Of a stretch of DNA of 5,650 nt, positions 1-5,650 are shown in pieces. The notes under the pieces were generated by a model. It saw nothing but the letters and a program-made list of their open reading frames with translations, had not been told where the DNA came from and searched no databases. Position 1 is the stretch's first letter; every line of letters starts with the position of its first letter. The DNA comes from an uncultured archaeon A07HN63 (GTDB taxonomy: Archaea > Halobacteriota > Halobacteria > Halobacteriales > Haloferacaceae). The stretch spans positions 10,749 to 16,398 of the forward strand of contig KI543221.1 of NCBI GenBank assembly GCA_000496215.1. Reading direction: 5' to 3'. A program made the translations under genes and the position numbers.

Positions 1-2035
1 CCGCGCCGGGTCGCGTGCTCTCGCCGCCGACATCGATGATATCGGCGCCCGCATCGCGGAGCGTTTCGGCCTGTTCGATGGCGGCCTCGTCGTCGAAGAA
101 CTCGCCACCGTCGTAGAAGCTGTCGGGCGTGACGTTGAGAATGCCCATCACGGCGGTGCCGTCAGTCCACGGGTAGTCGGCCTCGGATCGGGTAGCCGCG
201 TCGTCGCCACCGCCCTCGCCGCTGTCGGCTGCGGTGTCGCCCAGCCCGAGTTGCACGCGAAGGTCGGCTGCGAGCCCCGGCAGGCCGAACTCGTGATCCT
301 CCAGCCGCTGTGTGAGCGCGCGAAACTCGGCCAGCGTTCCCGCCAGCACGACCTCGTGTCGCTCGCCGCTATCCGTGACGCCCGAGGAGACGCAGGTGCC
401 GCCGACCGCCGGAAACACCTCACCCAGCACGGTTGCCTGTCGGTCGTCGACCCGTGTCGACACTGTCCGGTGGACCGCGCTCTCGTGTTGGGCCTCGATC
501 TCGTCGGCTGTGGCATGGGCGTCCGCTAACACGTCCATCGCTGTCTCGGTGTCGGGGACGCGCTTCGGCGTCTCCAGCCGGGTCACGGTCGCGCGTGCCT
601 CGCCAACCGCGAATAGCGAGCCGGTGACCAGCAGGCAGTCGTCGGAGCCGACCCGCTCGCGGGCGGTGGCCAGCGCGTCGGCGACGGCGTCGCCGGCGGT
701 CACCGCGTCGACGCCGAGATCGTCGAAACACCGCGCCAGCACGGCCGGATCCTCGGCGCGGTCGAGATTCGGCCGGCAGGTGACCACCGAGTCCGGTTTC
801 GGCAGCGCGGCCACCATCTCCCGGTAGGATTTGTCGTGCATCGCGCCGAAGACCACATGCAGCTCGTCGTACTCGAACGTCGACAGCGTCTCGGCCACTC
901 GCTCGATGGCGTCGGGGTTGTGCGCGCCGTCGAACACCGTCAGCGGCGCCTGTTCGATCACCTCGAACCGCCCCGGCCAGTGAGCGTTGCGCAACCCACA
1001 GCGCAGTGTTTCGTCGTCCAGCGTGACGGCTCCGTCGTTGTCAGTATCGCCAGTATCCAGCGAGTCGACGACCTGCCCCGCCAGCGTGGTTGCGATACCG
1101 GCGTTGATCGCCTGATGTTCGCCGAGCAACGGGAGGCGTGCGTCGAGACTCAGTCCATCGGCAAAGGTATTCGGCAGTGCGGCCTGACCCTCTCTGGCAC
1201 CCGGGATCGAGACGCCGATTTCGGCGGCTGTCCGGGTAATGCGGCCGTCGTAGCTGACGCTTACATCTGTTTCGCGGTTTGCAGCGTCGCTATCTGTCGA
1301 GTCGCTCTCTCCTTTCGTCGAGTCGTCGTGATCCGCTGTGTCGTCGTCACCGTTCATCGAGTCATCACGGCCCGCGCCATCGTCGGCACCGACTGTCAGT
1401 ACTTCCCCGGCCTCAGTTTTCAGGGTCGACAGTGCCTCACCGGTCGCACCCGTGACCAGCGGGGCGTCGTCGGGTGCAACCGCGGCTTTCGTCGTTGCGA
1501 TCTCTTCGACGGTGTCGCCGAGAACACTCGTGTGCTCCAGCGAGATGTTGGTCACACAGCTGGCGACCGGATCGACGACGCTGGTGGCGTCGAACTCGCC
1601 GCCGAGCCCGATCTCAAGCACCGCGACATCGACATCTTGGCGGTCGAAATACCAGAGCCCAAGCAGCGTCACCACCTCGAAAAACGTCAGCGGCTCGCCC
1701 TCGGCGGCGCGGTCGATCAGCCACGGTCTGACCCGCTCGACGAACTCGGTGATCGCCTGGTCGGTGATCGGCCGGCCGTCGACCTGAATCCGCTCGTTCA
1801 GCGTTTCGAGGTGTGGCGAGGTGTAGAGACCGACCGACAGCCCGGCCTCCCGCAGCACGGATTCGGTCAGCTTCGCCGTGCTGCCCTTGCCGTTTGAGCC
1901 GGCGACCTGCACGAACCGAATATCGGTCCCGGGGTCGCCGAGCTCCGCCCGGAGCGCGGCGGCTGACTCGATGCCCGGCCGCATCTTGAACCGGCGGAGG
2001 TCGAAGAGAAAGTCCACCGCCTCGTGATACTCCAT
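1..2035 (-). CDS. folCP: Bifunctional dihydrofolate synthase / dihydropteroate synthase (FolC-FolP fusion), C-terminus cut by window edge
   Basis: Reading from the ATG at 2035-2033 gives 678 uninterrupted codons to the window edge. The FolC half (about residues 1-487) makes dihydrofolate from dihydropteroate, glutamate and ATP. It shows the P-loop GSNGKGST (46-53), SPHLETLNERI (73-83), LEIGLGGEFDAT (140-151), NISLEHT (163-169) with K183 as the likely carbamylated lysine, WPGRFEV (353-359) and FDGAHNPDAI (368-377). An acidic low-complexity insert lies at 216-257. Residues 488-598 form an unrecognised domain, followed by an acidic linker. FolP (dihydropteroate synthase: pterin pyrophosphate plus pABA) begins near 622 with MGILNVTPDSF (630-640) and DVGGESTRPGA (668-678), where the window ends. 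Most of the FolP barrel is therefore unseen. FolC-FolP fusions are known in haloarchaea. No Shine-Dalgarno precedes the ATG, so a leaderless mRNA is likely. Both domain identities are secure; whether FolC also polyglutamylates folate cannot be told. Confidence 0.96.
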   Translation of the reverse strand, partial: MEYHEAVDFLFDLRRFKMRPGIESAAALRAELGDPGTDIRFVQVAGSNGKGSTAKLTESVLREAGLSVGLYTSPHLETLNERIQVDGRPITDQAITEFVERVRPWLIDRAAEGEPLTFFEVVTLLGLWYFDRQDVDVAVLEIGLGGEFDATSVVDPVASCVTNISLEHTSVLGDTVEEIATTKAAVAPDDAPLVTGATGEALSTLKTEAGEVLTVGADDGAGRDDSMNGDDDTADHDDSTKGESDSTDSDAANRETDVSVSYDGRITRTAAEIGVSIPGAREGQAALPNTFADGLSLDARLPLLGEHQAINAGIATTLAGQVVDSLDTGDTDNDGAVTLDDETLRCGLRNAHWPGRFEVIEQAPLTVFDGAHNPDAIERVAETLSTFEYDELHVVFGAMHDKSYREMVAALPKPDSVVTCRPNLDRAEDPAVLARCFDDLGVDAVTAGDAVADALATARERVGSDDCLLVTGSLFAVGEARATVTRLETPKRVPDTETAMDVLADAHATADEIEAQHESAVHRTVSTRVDDRQATVLGEVFPAVGGTCVSSGVTDSGERHEVVLAGTLAEFRALTQRLEDHEFGLPGLAADLRVQLGLGDTAADSGEGGGDDAATRSEADYPWTDGTAVMGILNVTPDSFYDGGEFFDDEAAIEQAETLRDAGADIIDVGGESTRPGA
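1262..1390 (-). repeat. Repeat-built acidic low-complexity insert inside the FolC domain
   Basis: This stretch encodes residues 216-258 of FolC-FolP, almost entirely Asp, Glu, Ser, Thr, Gly, Ala and Asn, between recognisable FolC segments. On the plus strand the heptamer TCGAGTC occurs at 1297-1303, 1318-1324 and 1357-1363. The spacings of 21 and 39 bases are both multiples of three, so each copy gives the same Asp-Ser dipeptide. This suggests in-frame growth by short duplications into a surface loop. It is probably disordered and not catalytic; I infer this from composition only. Confidence 0.7.
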
Positions 2036-2057
2036 ACAGTTCAATCCCGCCGCCACC

Positions 2058-2070
2058 GCTTATGGGTAAC
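2058..2070 (-). promoter_or_regulatory. Candidate TATA-like element for folCP (leaderless)
   Basis: On the minus strand CCATAAG is centred about 27 bases upstream of the folCP ATG, the distance expected between an archaeal TATA box and its start site. Transcription would then begin at or next to the start codon. The absence of a GGAGG-like sequence before the ATG agrees with a leaderless transcript. The match to a TATA consensus is weak, so this rests mostly on position. Confidence 0.4.
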
Positions 2071-2128
2071 GAAGGGGGTTGGCACCAGCATCTATCACTG
2101 CAATCTGATACCTTGTCACGACATCACA

Positions 2129-2148
2129 CGAAAAGAAAGATTTATTTA
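2129..2148 (+). promoter_or_regulatory. hsp20 promoter: CGAA, purine-rich BRE and TATA box
   Basis: TTTATTTA at 2141-2148 is a strong archaeal TATA box, preceded by the purine run AAAAGAAAGA (2131-2140), as expected of a TFB-recognition element. Transcription would start near 2170, leaving a short leader of about 18 bases that carries the ribosome binding site. A CGAA tetramer lies at 2129-2132. From memory, CGAA elements close to the TATA box matter in the heat-inducible cct1 promoter of Haloferax volcanii; linking this copy to heat control is inference. Confidence 0.7.
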
Positions 2149-2175
2149 GAACCGCTAATAATCATCGACTGCATC

Positions 2176-2181
2176 GAGGTG
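2176..2181 (+). promoter_or_regulatory. Ribosome binding site of hsp20
   Basis: GAGGTG complements the 3' end of archaeal 16S rRNA and lies 7 bases before the ATG at 2189. It supports this start and shows the mRNA has a leader, unlike the apparently leaderless folCP. Confidence 0.7.
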
Positions 2182-2188
2182 AGAAGTC

Positions 2189-2560
2189 ATGGCACTGATC
2201 CGAAGCCCATCCAGTTCCTGGCGACAAGGCCTCGACCTACCGAGCCGACTGTTCGAACGCAGTGGTACCGACTACGAACTGTACGAGGAGGACGACGAGT
2301 TCGTCCTCAGCATCGAACTCCCCGGGTTTGAGCCCGAGGAAATCACCGCCTCGTGGGATAGCGGCGTGCTGAATGTCGCCGCTGAACACGAGGACGAAAC
2401 CCGCGGACAACGGAAGACATACCACCGACGGTTCCGCTTCCCCAAGGATGTCGACGACGAGGCGATCACCGCCGAGTACAACAACGGCATTCTTGAGGTA
2501 CGGTTGCCGGTCGAGACGGGGAATACCGTCTCCGGCACCGAAATCGAGGTGCAGGCGTAA
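2189..2560 (+). CDS. hsp20: Hsp20/alpha-crystallin family small heat-shock protein
   Basis: A 123-residue ATP-independent holdase, expected to form cytoplasmic oligomers that bind unfolding proteins. A short N-terminal arm (1-27) leads into the alpha-crystallin domain (about 28-108). Within it are ELPGFEPEEI (43-52, the family's 'lPG..kedi' strand), FRFPKDVDDEAITAEY (82-97) and the hallmark NNGILEVRLP (98-107). Near the end I119-E120-V121 resembles the I-x-I/V motif that docks onto neighbouring subunits. The protein is acidic, as in halophiles, and short for the family because both termini are small. The start is fixed by GAGGTG 7 bases upstream and a strong TATA box. It lies 65 bases upstream of cdc48 on the same strand and is divergent from folCP. 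Family assignment is secure; the client proteins are unknown. Confidence 0.96.
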   Translation: MALIRSPSSSWRQGLDLPSRLFERSGTDYELYEEDDEFVLSIELPGFEPEEITASWDSGVLNVAAEHEDETRGQRKTYHRRFRFPKDVDDEAITAEYNNGILEVRLPVETGNTVSGTEIEVQA

Positions 2561-2599
2561 GTGGGACTGTCCGGAAGAACATCGACTCGGTATTCCTCG

Positions 2600-2605
2600 T
2601 TTTTT
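2600..2605 (+). terminator. Possible T-tract terminator between hsp20 and cdc48
   Basis: Six T residues lie about 40 bases after the hsp20 stop, within the 65-base gap to cdc48. Short U-tracts can end archaeal transcription without a hairpin, and no clear hairpin precedes this one. It may make hsp20 mRNA largely monocistronic with partial read-through, but the tract is short and could be incidental. Confidence 0.35.
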
Positions 2606-2613
2606 GCACACTA

Positions 2614-2619
2614 GAGGTG
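2614..2619 (+). promoter_or_regulatory. Ribosome binding site that fixes the cdc48 start
   Basis: GAGGTG lies 6 bases before the ATG at 2626. An in-frame GTG at 2617 falls inside this motif and so cannot be the start served by it. The protein therefore begins MQLSVKQLK, matching the usual start of Cdc48 N-domains. Confidence 0.8.
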
Positions 2620-2625
2620 GTAACC

Positions 2626-4854
2626 ATGCAACTCAGTGTCAAACAGCTCAAGAACCGCGACCCCGGCAGCGGCATGGCCGTTATCGACCGCGAGGCTCTC
2701 GGCGAGCTTGGCGTCTCCAGTGGTGATTTCGTCGCTATCGAGGGCCGCGATGATGGTCGTACGGTCGCCCGCGTCTGGCCGAGTGACTCCGGTGACGCCG
2801 GCCGCGGGAGTATCCGTATCGACGGCCAGCTCCGGGCCGCGGCTAACGTCAGTATCGACGATCAGGTAACCGTCGAACCGACCGACGTGGCTCCCGCTGA
2901 GCGCGTGCGTGTCGCATTACCCGACGCGGTTCGCGTTCGCGGCGACATCACCACACATATCCGCGATCAACTTACCGACCACGCGGTCACAGCCGGCGAC
3001 ACCGTCGCCATACCGCTCGGCTTCGGACTGCTCTCCGGGCAGGACAGCCGACGCGTCCCGTTGCGAATCATCGACACCGAGCCGGAGGGCACAGTCGTCA
3101 TCGGTAGCGACACCGCCATCGCGCTCGCCGACGCGAACCCCGACGAGATCGCCGTTGAGGGCGGCACGACCGACGACGAGTCGGCCACCGTTGCACCAGC
3201 TGTCGCCTACGAGGATATCGGCGGTCTCGATGAGGAACTCGACATGGTGCGGGAGATGATCGAGTTGCCGATGCGGCATCCCGAGTTGTTCGGCACGCTC
3301 GGGATCGAGCCGCCGAAGGGTGTTCTCCTGCACGGACCGCCTGGCACCGGCAAGACGCTCATCGCCAAAGCGGTCGCCAACGAGATCGACGCCCACTTCC
3401 AGACCATCTCCGGGCCGGAGATCATGTCGAAATACTACGGTGAGAGCGAAGAGCAACTGCGCGAGGTCTTCGAGGAGGCAGAGGAGAACACCCCAGCTAT
3501 CGTCTTCATCGACGAACTCGACGCCATCGCGCCGAAACGCGAGGAGGCCGGCGGCGATGTCGAACGCCGCGTTGTCGCCCAGTTGCTCTCGTTGCTGGAC
3601 GGTCTCGAAGACCGCGGCCAGATCACCGTTATTGGTGCGACAAACCGTGTTGATGCGGTCGATCCTGCGTTGCGGCGACCCGGTCGCTTCGACCGCGAGA
3701 TCGAGATCGGCGTTCCCGACACCGCGGGCCGCGAGGAAATTCTCAACATTCATACGCGCGGGATGCCGCTGGACGAGGACATCGATCTTGGGAAGTATGC
3801 CGACCACACCCACGGCTTTGTCGGCGCGGACCTCGAATCGCTAGCCAAGGAGGCTGCGATGGGCGCGCTCCGGCGCGTCCGACCCGACCTCGATCTCGAC
3901 GACGAGGAAATCGCCGCCGATGTACTCGACTCCATCGCGGTCACCGACGACGACTTCCGCGACGCCCTGCGCGGCATCGAGCCCTCGGCGATGCGGGAGG
4001 TCGTCGTCGACACACCGGACGTGAGGTGGGACGATGTCGGTGGGCTCGACGACGCTAAAGCGCGTCTTCAGGAGACGATCCAGTGGCCGATGGCCCACGG
4101 CGACGCCTACGACCGCGTCGGGCTCGACCCCTCGAAAGGCGTCCTACTGTATGGCCCGCCGGGCACCGGAAAGACGCTGCTCGCCAAGGCTGTCGCCTCC
4201 GAGGCCGACGCCAACTTCATCTCGATCAAAGGCCCCGAGCTGTTCAACAAGTATGTCGGCGAGTCGGAGAAGGGCGTCCGCGAGGTCTTCAGCAAGGCCC
4301 GCGAGAACGCGCCTGCGGTCGTCTTCTTCGACGAGATCGACGCCATCGCCGCCGAGCGTGGGGCCGGGACCGGGGATAACAACGTCGGCGAGCGCGTTGT
4401 CTCCCAACTCCTTACCGAGCTTGACGGCCTCGAAGAGCTGGAGGACGTGGTCGTCATCGCCACGACCAACCGCCCCGAGCTGATCGACGACGCCTTGCTG
4501 CGCCCCGGCCGGCTGGATCGGCACATCGAGGTGGCCGACCCCGACGAGGGCGCCCGTCGGGAGATACTCGAGATCCATACCCGCGACAAACCGCTGGCCG
4601 ACGATGTGGACCTCGACGCGCTGGCCGAACGCACCGAAGGGTACGTCGGCGCGGATATCGAGGCGATCTGTCGGGAGGCCGCGACGGTCGCCGTCCGCGA
4701 CCACGTCACCGCGGCTGACACCGACGCGGACACCCCGGTCGACGAGCTCTACGTGACAGCCGATCACTTCGAGGAGGCCGTCGAGGAGGTCGACACCGAG
4801 TCCGCAGCGTTCGAGACGGATGCCGACTCGGCGGTCGAAGCCGAGGCACTCTAA
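2626..4854 (+). CDS. cdc48: Cdc48/VAT/p97-type AAA+ ATPase with two AAA domains
   Basis: A complete 742-residue hexameric unfoldase/segregase that extracts or unfolds proteins, probably upstream of the proteasome. The N-terminal double-psi barrel and second N-subdomain span about 1-175. D1 (about 195-430) has Walker A GPPGTGKT (237-244), pore loop KYYG (269-272), Walker B FIDE (294-297), sensor N340 and arginine fingers R354/R357. D2 (about 466-715) has GPPGTGKT (510-517), KYVG (542-545), FFDE (567-570), N615 and R629/R632. All catalytic residues are present in both rings, so both should hydrolyse ATP. The acidic tail ends EAEAL and lacks the hydrophobic-Tyr-X motif that PAN uses to dock on the 20S proteasome. 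A poly-T tract precedes it and no clear TATA box lies in the 65-base gap, so it may share the hsp20 transcript. Haloarchaea often carry several cdc48 paralogs; which one this is cannot be told. Confidence 0.98.
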   Translation: MQLSVKQLKNRDPGSGMAVIDREALGELGVSSGDFVAIEGRDDGRTVARVWPSDSGDAGRGSIRIDGQLRAAANVSIDDQVTVEPTDVAPAERVRVALPDAVRVRGDITTHIRDQLTDHAVTAGDTVAIPLGFGLLSGQDSRRVPLRIIDTEPEGTVVIGSDTAIALADANPDEIAVEGGTTDDESATVAPAVAYEDIGGLDEELDMVREMIELPMRHPELFGTLGIEPPKGVLLHGPPGTGKTLIAKAVANEIDAHFQTISGPEIMSKYYGESEEQLREVFEEAEENTPAIVFIDELDAIAPKREEAGGDVERRVVAQLLSLLDGLEDRGQITVIGATNRVDAVDPALRRPGRFDREIEIGVPDTAGREEILNIHTRGMPLDEDIDLGKYADHTHGFVGADLESLAKEAAMGALRRVRPDLDLDDEEIAADVLDSIAVTDDDFRDALRGIEPSAMREVVVDTPDVRWDDVGGLDDAKARLQETIQWPMAHGDAYDRVGLDPSKGVLLYGPPGTGKTLLAKAVASEADANFISIKGPELFNKYVGESEKGVREVFSKARENAPAVVFFDEIDAIAAERGAGTGDNNVGERVVSQLLTELDGLEELEDVVVIATTNRPELIDDALLRPGRLDRHIEVADPDEGARREILEIHTRDKPLADDVDLDALAERTEGYVGADIEAICREAATVAVRDHVTAADTDADTPVDELYVTADHFEEAVEEVDTESAAFETDADSAVEAEAL

Positions 4855-4886
4855 GGCCCGGCAGCTCCCTATCGACCTCTCATCGC

Positions 4887-4980
4887 TCGCCGTTTCGTCA
4901 TCCCACTGCTCGCTGTTCCGGCTCTCGACGTTCACCGTTTCAGCCTACCATTATTCGCCGCTTCAGCCTGTCAGTGTTCG
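4887..4980. repeat. Degenerate 22-23 bp tandem repeat between cdc48 and the convergent small gene
   Basis: Four units start at 4887, 4910, 4932 and 4955 (spacings 23, 22, 23), and a fifth partial TCG lies at 4978. Unit heads are TCGCCGTTTC, TCGCTGTTCC, TCACCGTTTC and TCGCCGCTTC. The last two units share a longer match: 4931-4946 and 4954-4969 differ at 2 of 16 positions. The strand is pyrimidine-rich and has no plausible ORF. It lies just after the cdc48 stop in a convergent gap, where a termination role is possible. I know of no family for it. Confidence 0.5.
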
Positions 4981-4984
4981 TCTA

Positions 4985-5134
4985 CTATAGTTTATCGCCA
5001 CCGTAGGAGAGCGTCAACTCCTCGGTTTCGTAAATATTGATGAGCTCGGTAACGATCTCATCGTAGGATTCGTCGTCGACCCGGAGTGCGTCGAGTCGCT
5101 TGATGGTGTCATCGGCGAGTTCGACTTCGGGCAT
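4985..5134 (-). CDS. Small 49-residue antitoxin-like protein (haloarchaeal hypothetical)
   Basis: The ATG at 5134-5132 opens a 49-codon frame ending in TAG at 4987-4985. An in-frame TAA at 5164-5162 leaves this as the only sensible start. The product begins MPEVELADDTIKRLDALR and continues with DDESYDEIVTELINIYE (20-36), ending in a polar tail. A short strand, then a helix with RLDALR, then 'ESYDEIV..L' is the layout of VapB-like antitoxins of ribbon-helix-helix or related folds. I recall near-identical short proteins as a common uncharacterised haloarchaeal family, but cannot confirm the family name. No PIN-domain or other toxin is next to it here. It lies 59 bases downstream of the DHFR gene, with an AT-rich spacer that suggests its own promoter, and has no Shine-Dalgarno. 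That it is a real gene is likely; function is unknown. Confidence 0.8.
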   Translation of the reverse strand: MPEVELADDTIKRLDALRVDDESYDEIVTELINIYETEELTLSYGGDKL

Positions 5135-5142
5135 AGCACATA

Positions 5143-5173
5143 GATATATTGTATCAGTCAGTTAGTATGTAAC
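5143..5173 (-). promoter_or_regulatory. AT-rich candidate promoter of the 49-residue gene
   Basis: In an otherwise GC-rich region, the 59-base spacer upstream of the small gene is AT-rich. On the minus strand TACATACTAA (5171-5162) is centred about 31 bases before the ATG, close to the spacing for a near-leaderless transcript. The more TATA-like AATATATC (5150-5143) is only 9-16 bases from the ATG, too near to serve that start. The assignment is tentative. Confidence 0.3.
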
Positions 5174-5193
5174 GCCCAGCGCCATGACGCGGG

Positions 5194-5650
5194 TTACTCT
5201 CCGTCGCCATTACGGACCCACTCCTCCAGCCGGAAGCGGTCGTACTCGGTCGTGGATTCGCGTGTCCACGCTTCGTCGTCCCACGCTGGATAGTAGGCGT
5301 CACCCTCGTACTCGCCGGGCACCCGGCTCAGCACCATCCGGTCGACGTGCGGCTGAAAGAGGTCGTAGATCACCGCGCCGCCGATGACGTAGGCCTGCGC
5401 CGCGCCGAGGTCCTCCGCGATGGCAATCGCGTCGTCAACACCGCTGGCGTGGTGGGCCGTCGCTTCCTCGAACGCCTGTTCGCTCCGGCTCAACACGATC
5501 TGTGCGCTGCCGGGCAGGTTATCACGCATCGACTCGAAGGTGACCCGTCCCAGAATCACCGGGTCGTCGGCGATCCGGTCGCGGTACTGTTCCTTGTCGG
5601 CGGGAATCGACGGCCACGGGAGTTCGCCGTCGTCGCCGATAACACGATTG
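5194..5650 (-). CDS. folA: Dihydrofolate reductase, N-terminus cut by window edge
   Basis: The enzyme reduces dihydrofolate to tetrahydrofolate with NADPH. The open frame runs from the right edge to TAA at 5196-5194, giving 152 visible codons; about 15 N-terminal residues are probably missing, from a usual length near 160-165. Visible landmarks are NRVIGDDGELPWPSIPAD, where the last Asp (codon 5598-5596) is the likely catalytic acid; ILGRVTFESM, the nucleotide-binding 'GR.T.ES' motif; LPGSAQIVLSRS; YVIGGAVIYDLF, the second nucleotide-binding motif; and VDRMVLSRVPGEYEGDAYYP. From memory it closely resembles Haloferax volcanii HdrA. A GTG at 5559-5557 is internal (Val of PVILGR) and is not the start. 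It shares the minus strand with the downstream 49-residue gene. The functional link to folCP on the far side of hsp20-cdc48 is clear, although the genes are not adjacent. Confidence 0.96.
   Translation of the reverse strand, partial: NRVIGDDGELPWPSIPADKEQYRDRIADDPVILGRVTFESMRDNLPGSAQIVLSRSEQAFEEATAHHASGVDDAIAIAEDLGAAQAYVIGGAVIYDLFQPHVDRMVLSRVPGEYEGDAYYPAWDDEAWTRESTTEYDRFRLEEWVRNGDGE

Noticed and set aside
836..1897. A 353-codon plus-strand open frame
   Set aside because: It is antisense to the FolC domain, whose motifs are unmistakable on the minus strand. Long antisense frames are usual opposite GC-rich haloarchaeal genes, and its composition (Arg/Val/Cys-rich) is unlike a halophilic protein.
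2062..2331. An 89-codon plus-strand frame starting in the folCP-hsp20 gap
   Set aside because: It runs through the hsp20 TATA box and ribosome binding site and overlaps hsp20 out of frame; no known motif.
2617..2625. GTG at 2617 as an upstream cdc48 start
   Set aside because: The codon lies within the GAGGTG ribosome binding site; the ATG at 2626 has correct spacing and matches the family N-terminus.
2917..3813. A 298-codon minus-strand open frame
   Set aside because: It lies entirely inside cdc48 on the opposite strand and mirrors the D1 domain codons; no recognisable domain.
4144..4935. A 263-codon minus-strand open frame reaching into the intergenic gap
   Set aside because: Nearly all of it is antisense to cdc48 D2. 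Only its first 27 codons leave the gene, and those fall in the degenerate repeat.
5143..5150. AATATATC as the TATA box of the 49-residue gene
   Set aside because: It is only 9-16 bases from the start codon, so transcription would begin inside the gene.
5557..5559. GTG at 5559-5557 as the DHFR start
   Set aside because: The frame stays open to the window edge and encodes the essential NRVIG...LPW...AD region upstream, so this is an internal valine.
1..5650. CRISPR array, tRNA/rRNA, insertion sequence or attachment site
   Set aside because: No regularly spaced exact repeats with unique spacers, no cloverleaf-like segments, no terminal inverted repeats or transposase motifs were seen; the window is almost fully occupied by the listed genes.

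Overview
The window looks like a chromosomal segment of a haloarchaeon (class Halobacteria). It is GC-rich with GC-rich third codon positions. Its proteins are strongly acidic, the promoters are archaeal TATA-type, and several genes appear leaderless. The gene content fits: a FolC-FolP fusion, a two-domain Cdc48 ATPase, a short Hsp20 and a halophilic-type dihydrofolate reductase.

Layout. Bases 1-2035 (minus strand) hold most of a FolC-FolP fusion for folate synthesis, cut by the left window edge just after the FolP domain begins. Bases 2036-2188 are a divergent promoter region. The plus strand then carries an Hsp20 small heat-shock protein (2189-2560) and, 65 bases later, a complete Cdc48/VAT-type AAA+ ATPase (2626-4854). 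Bases 4855-4984 are a pyrimidine-rich convergent intergenic stretch containing a degenerate 22-23 bp tandem repeat. Two minus-strand genes follow: a 49-residue antitoxin-like protein (4985-5134) and a dihydrofolate reductase (5194-5650) whose N-terminus lies beyond the right edge. No intergenic stretch exceeds about 155 bases.

How the genes work together. Two themes are interleaved. The outer genes belong to folate metabolism: FolP makes dihydropteroate, FolC adds glutamate to give dihydrofolate, and DHFR reduces it to tetrahydrofolate. Between them lies a proteostasis pair: Hsp20 holds unfolding proteins and Cdc48 unfolds or extracts them, probably feeding a proteasome. The hsp20-cdc48 pairing is also known from Archaeoglobus fulgidus.

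I see no CRISPR array, transposon, tRNA or rRNA, and no convincing undescribed multi-gene system. The least explained items are the 49-residue orphan antitoxin-like gene, the domain between FolC and FolP, the acidic repeat-built insert inside FolC, and the intergenic tandem repeat.
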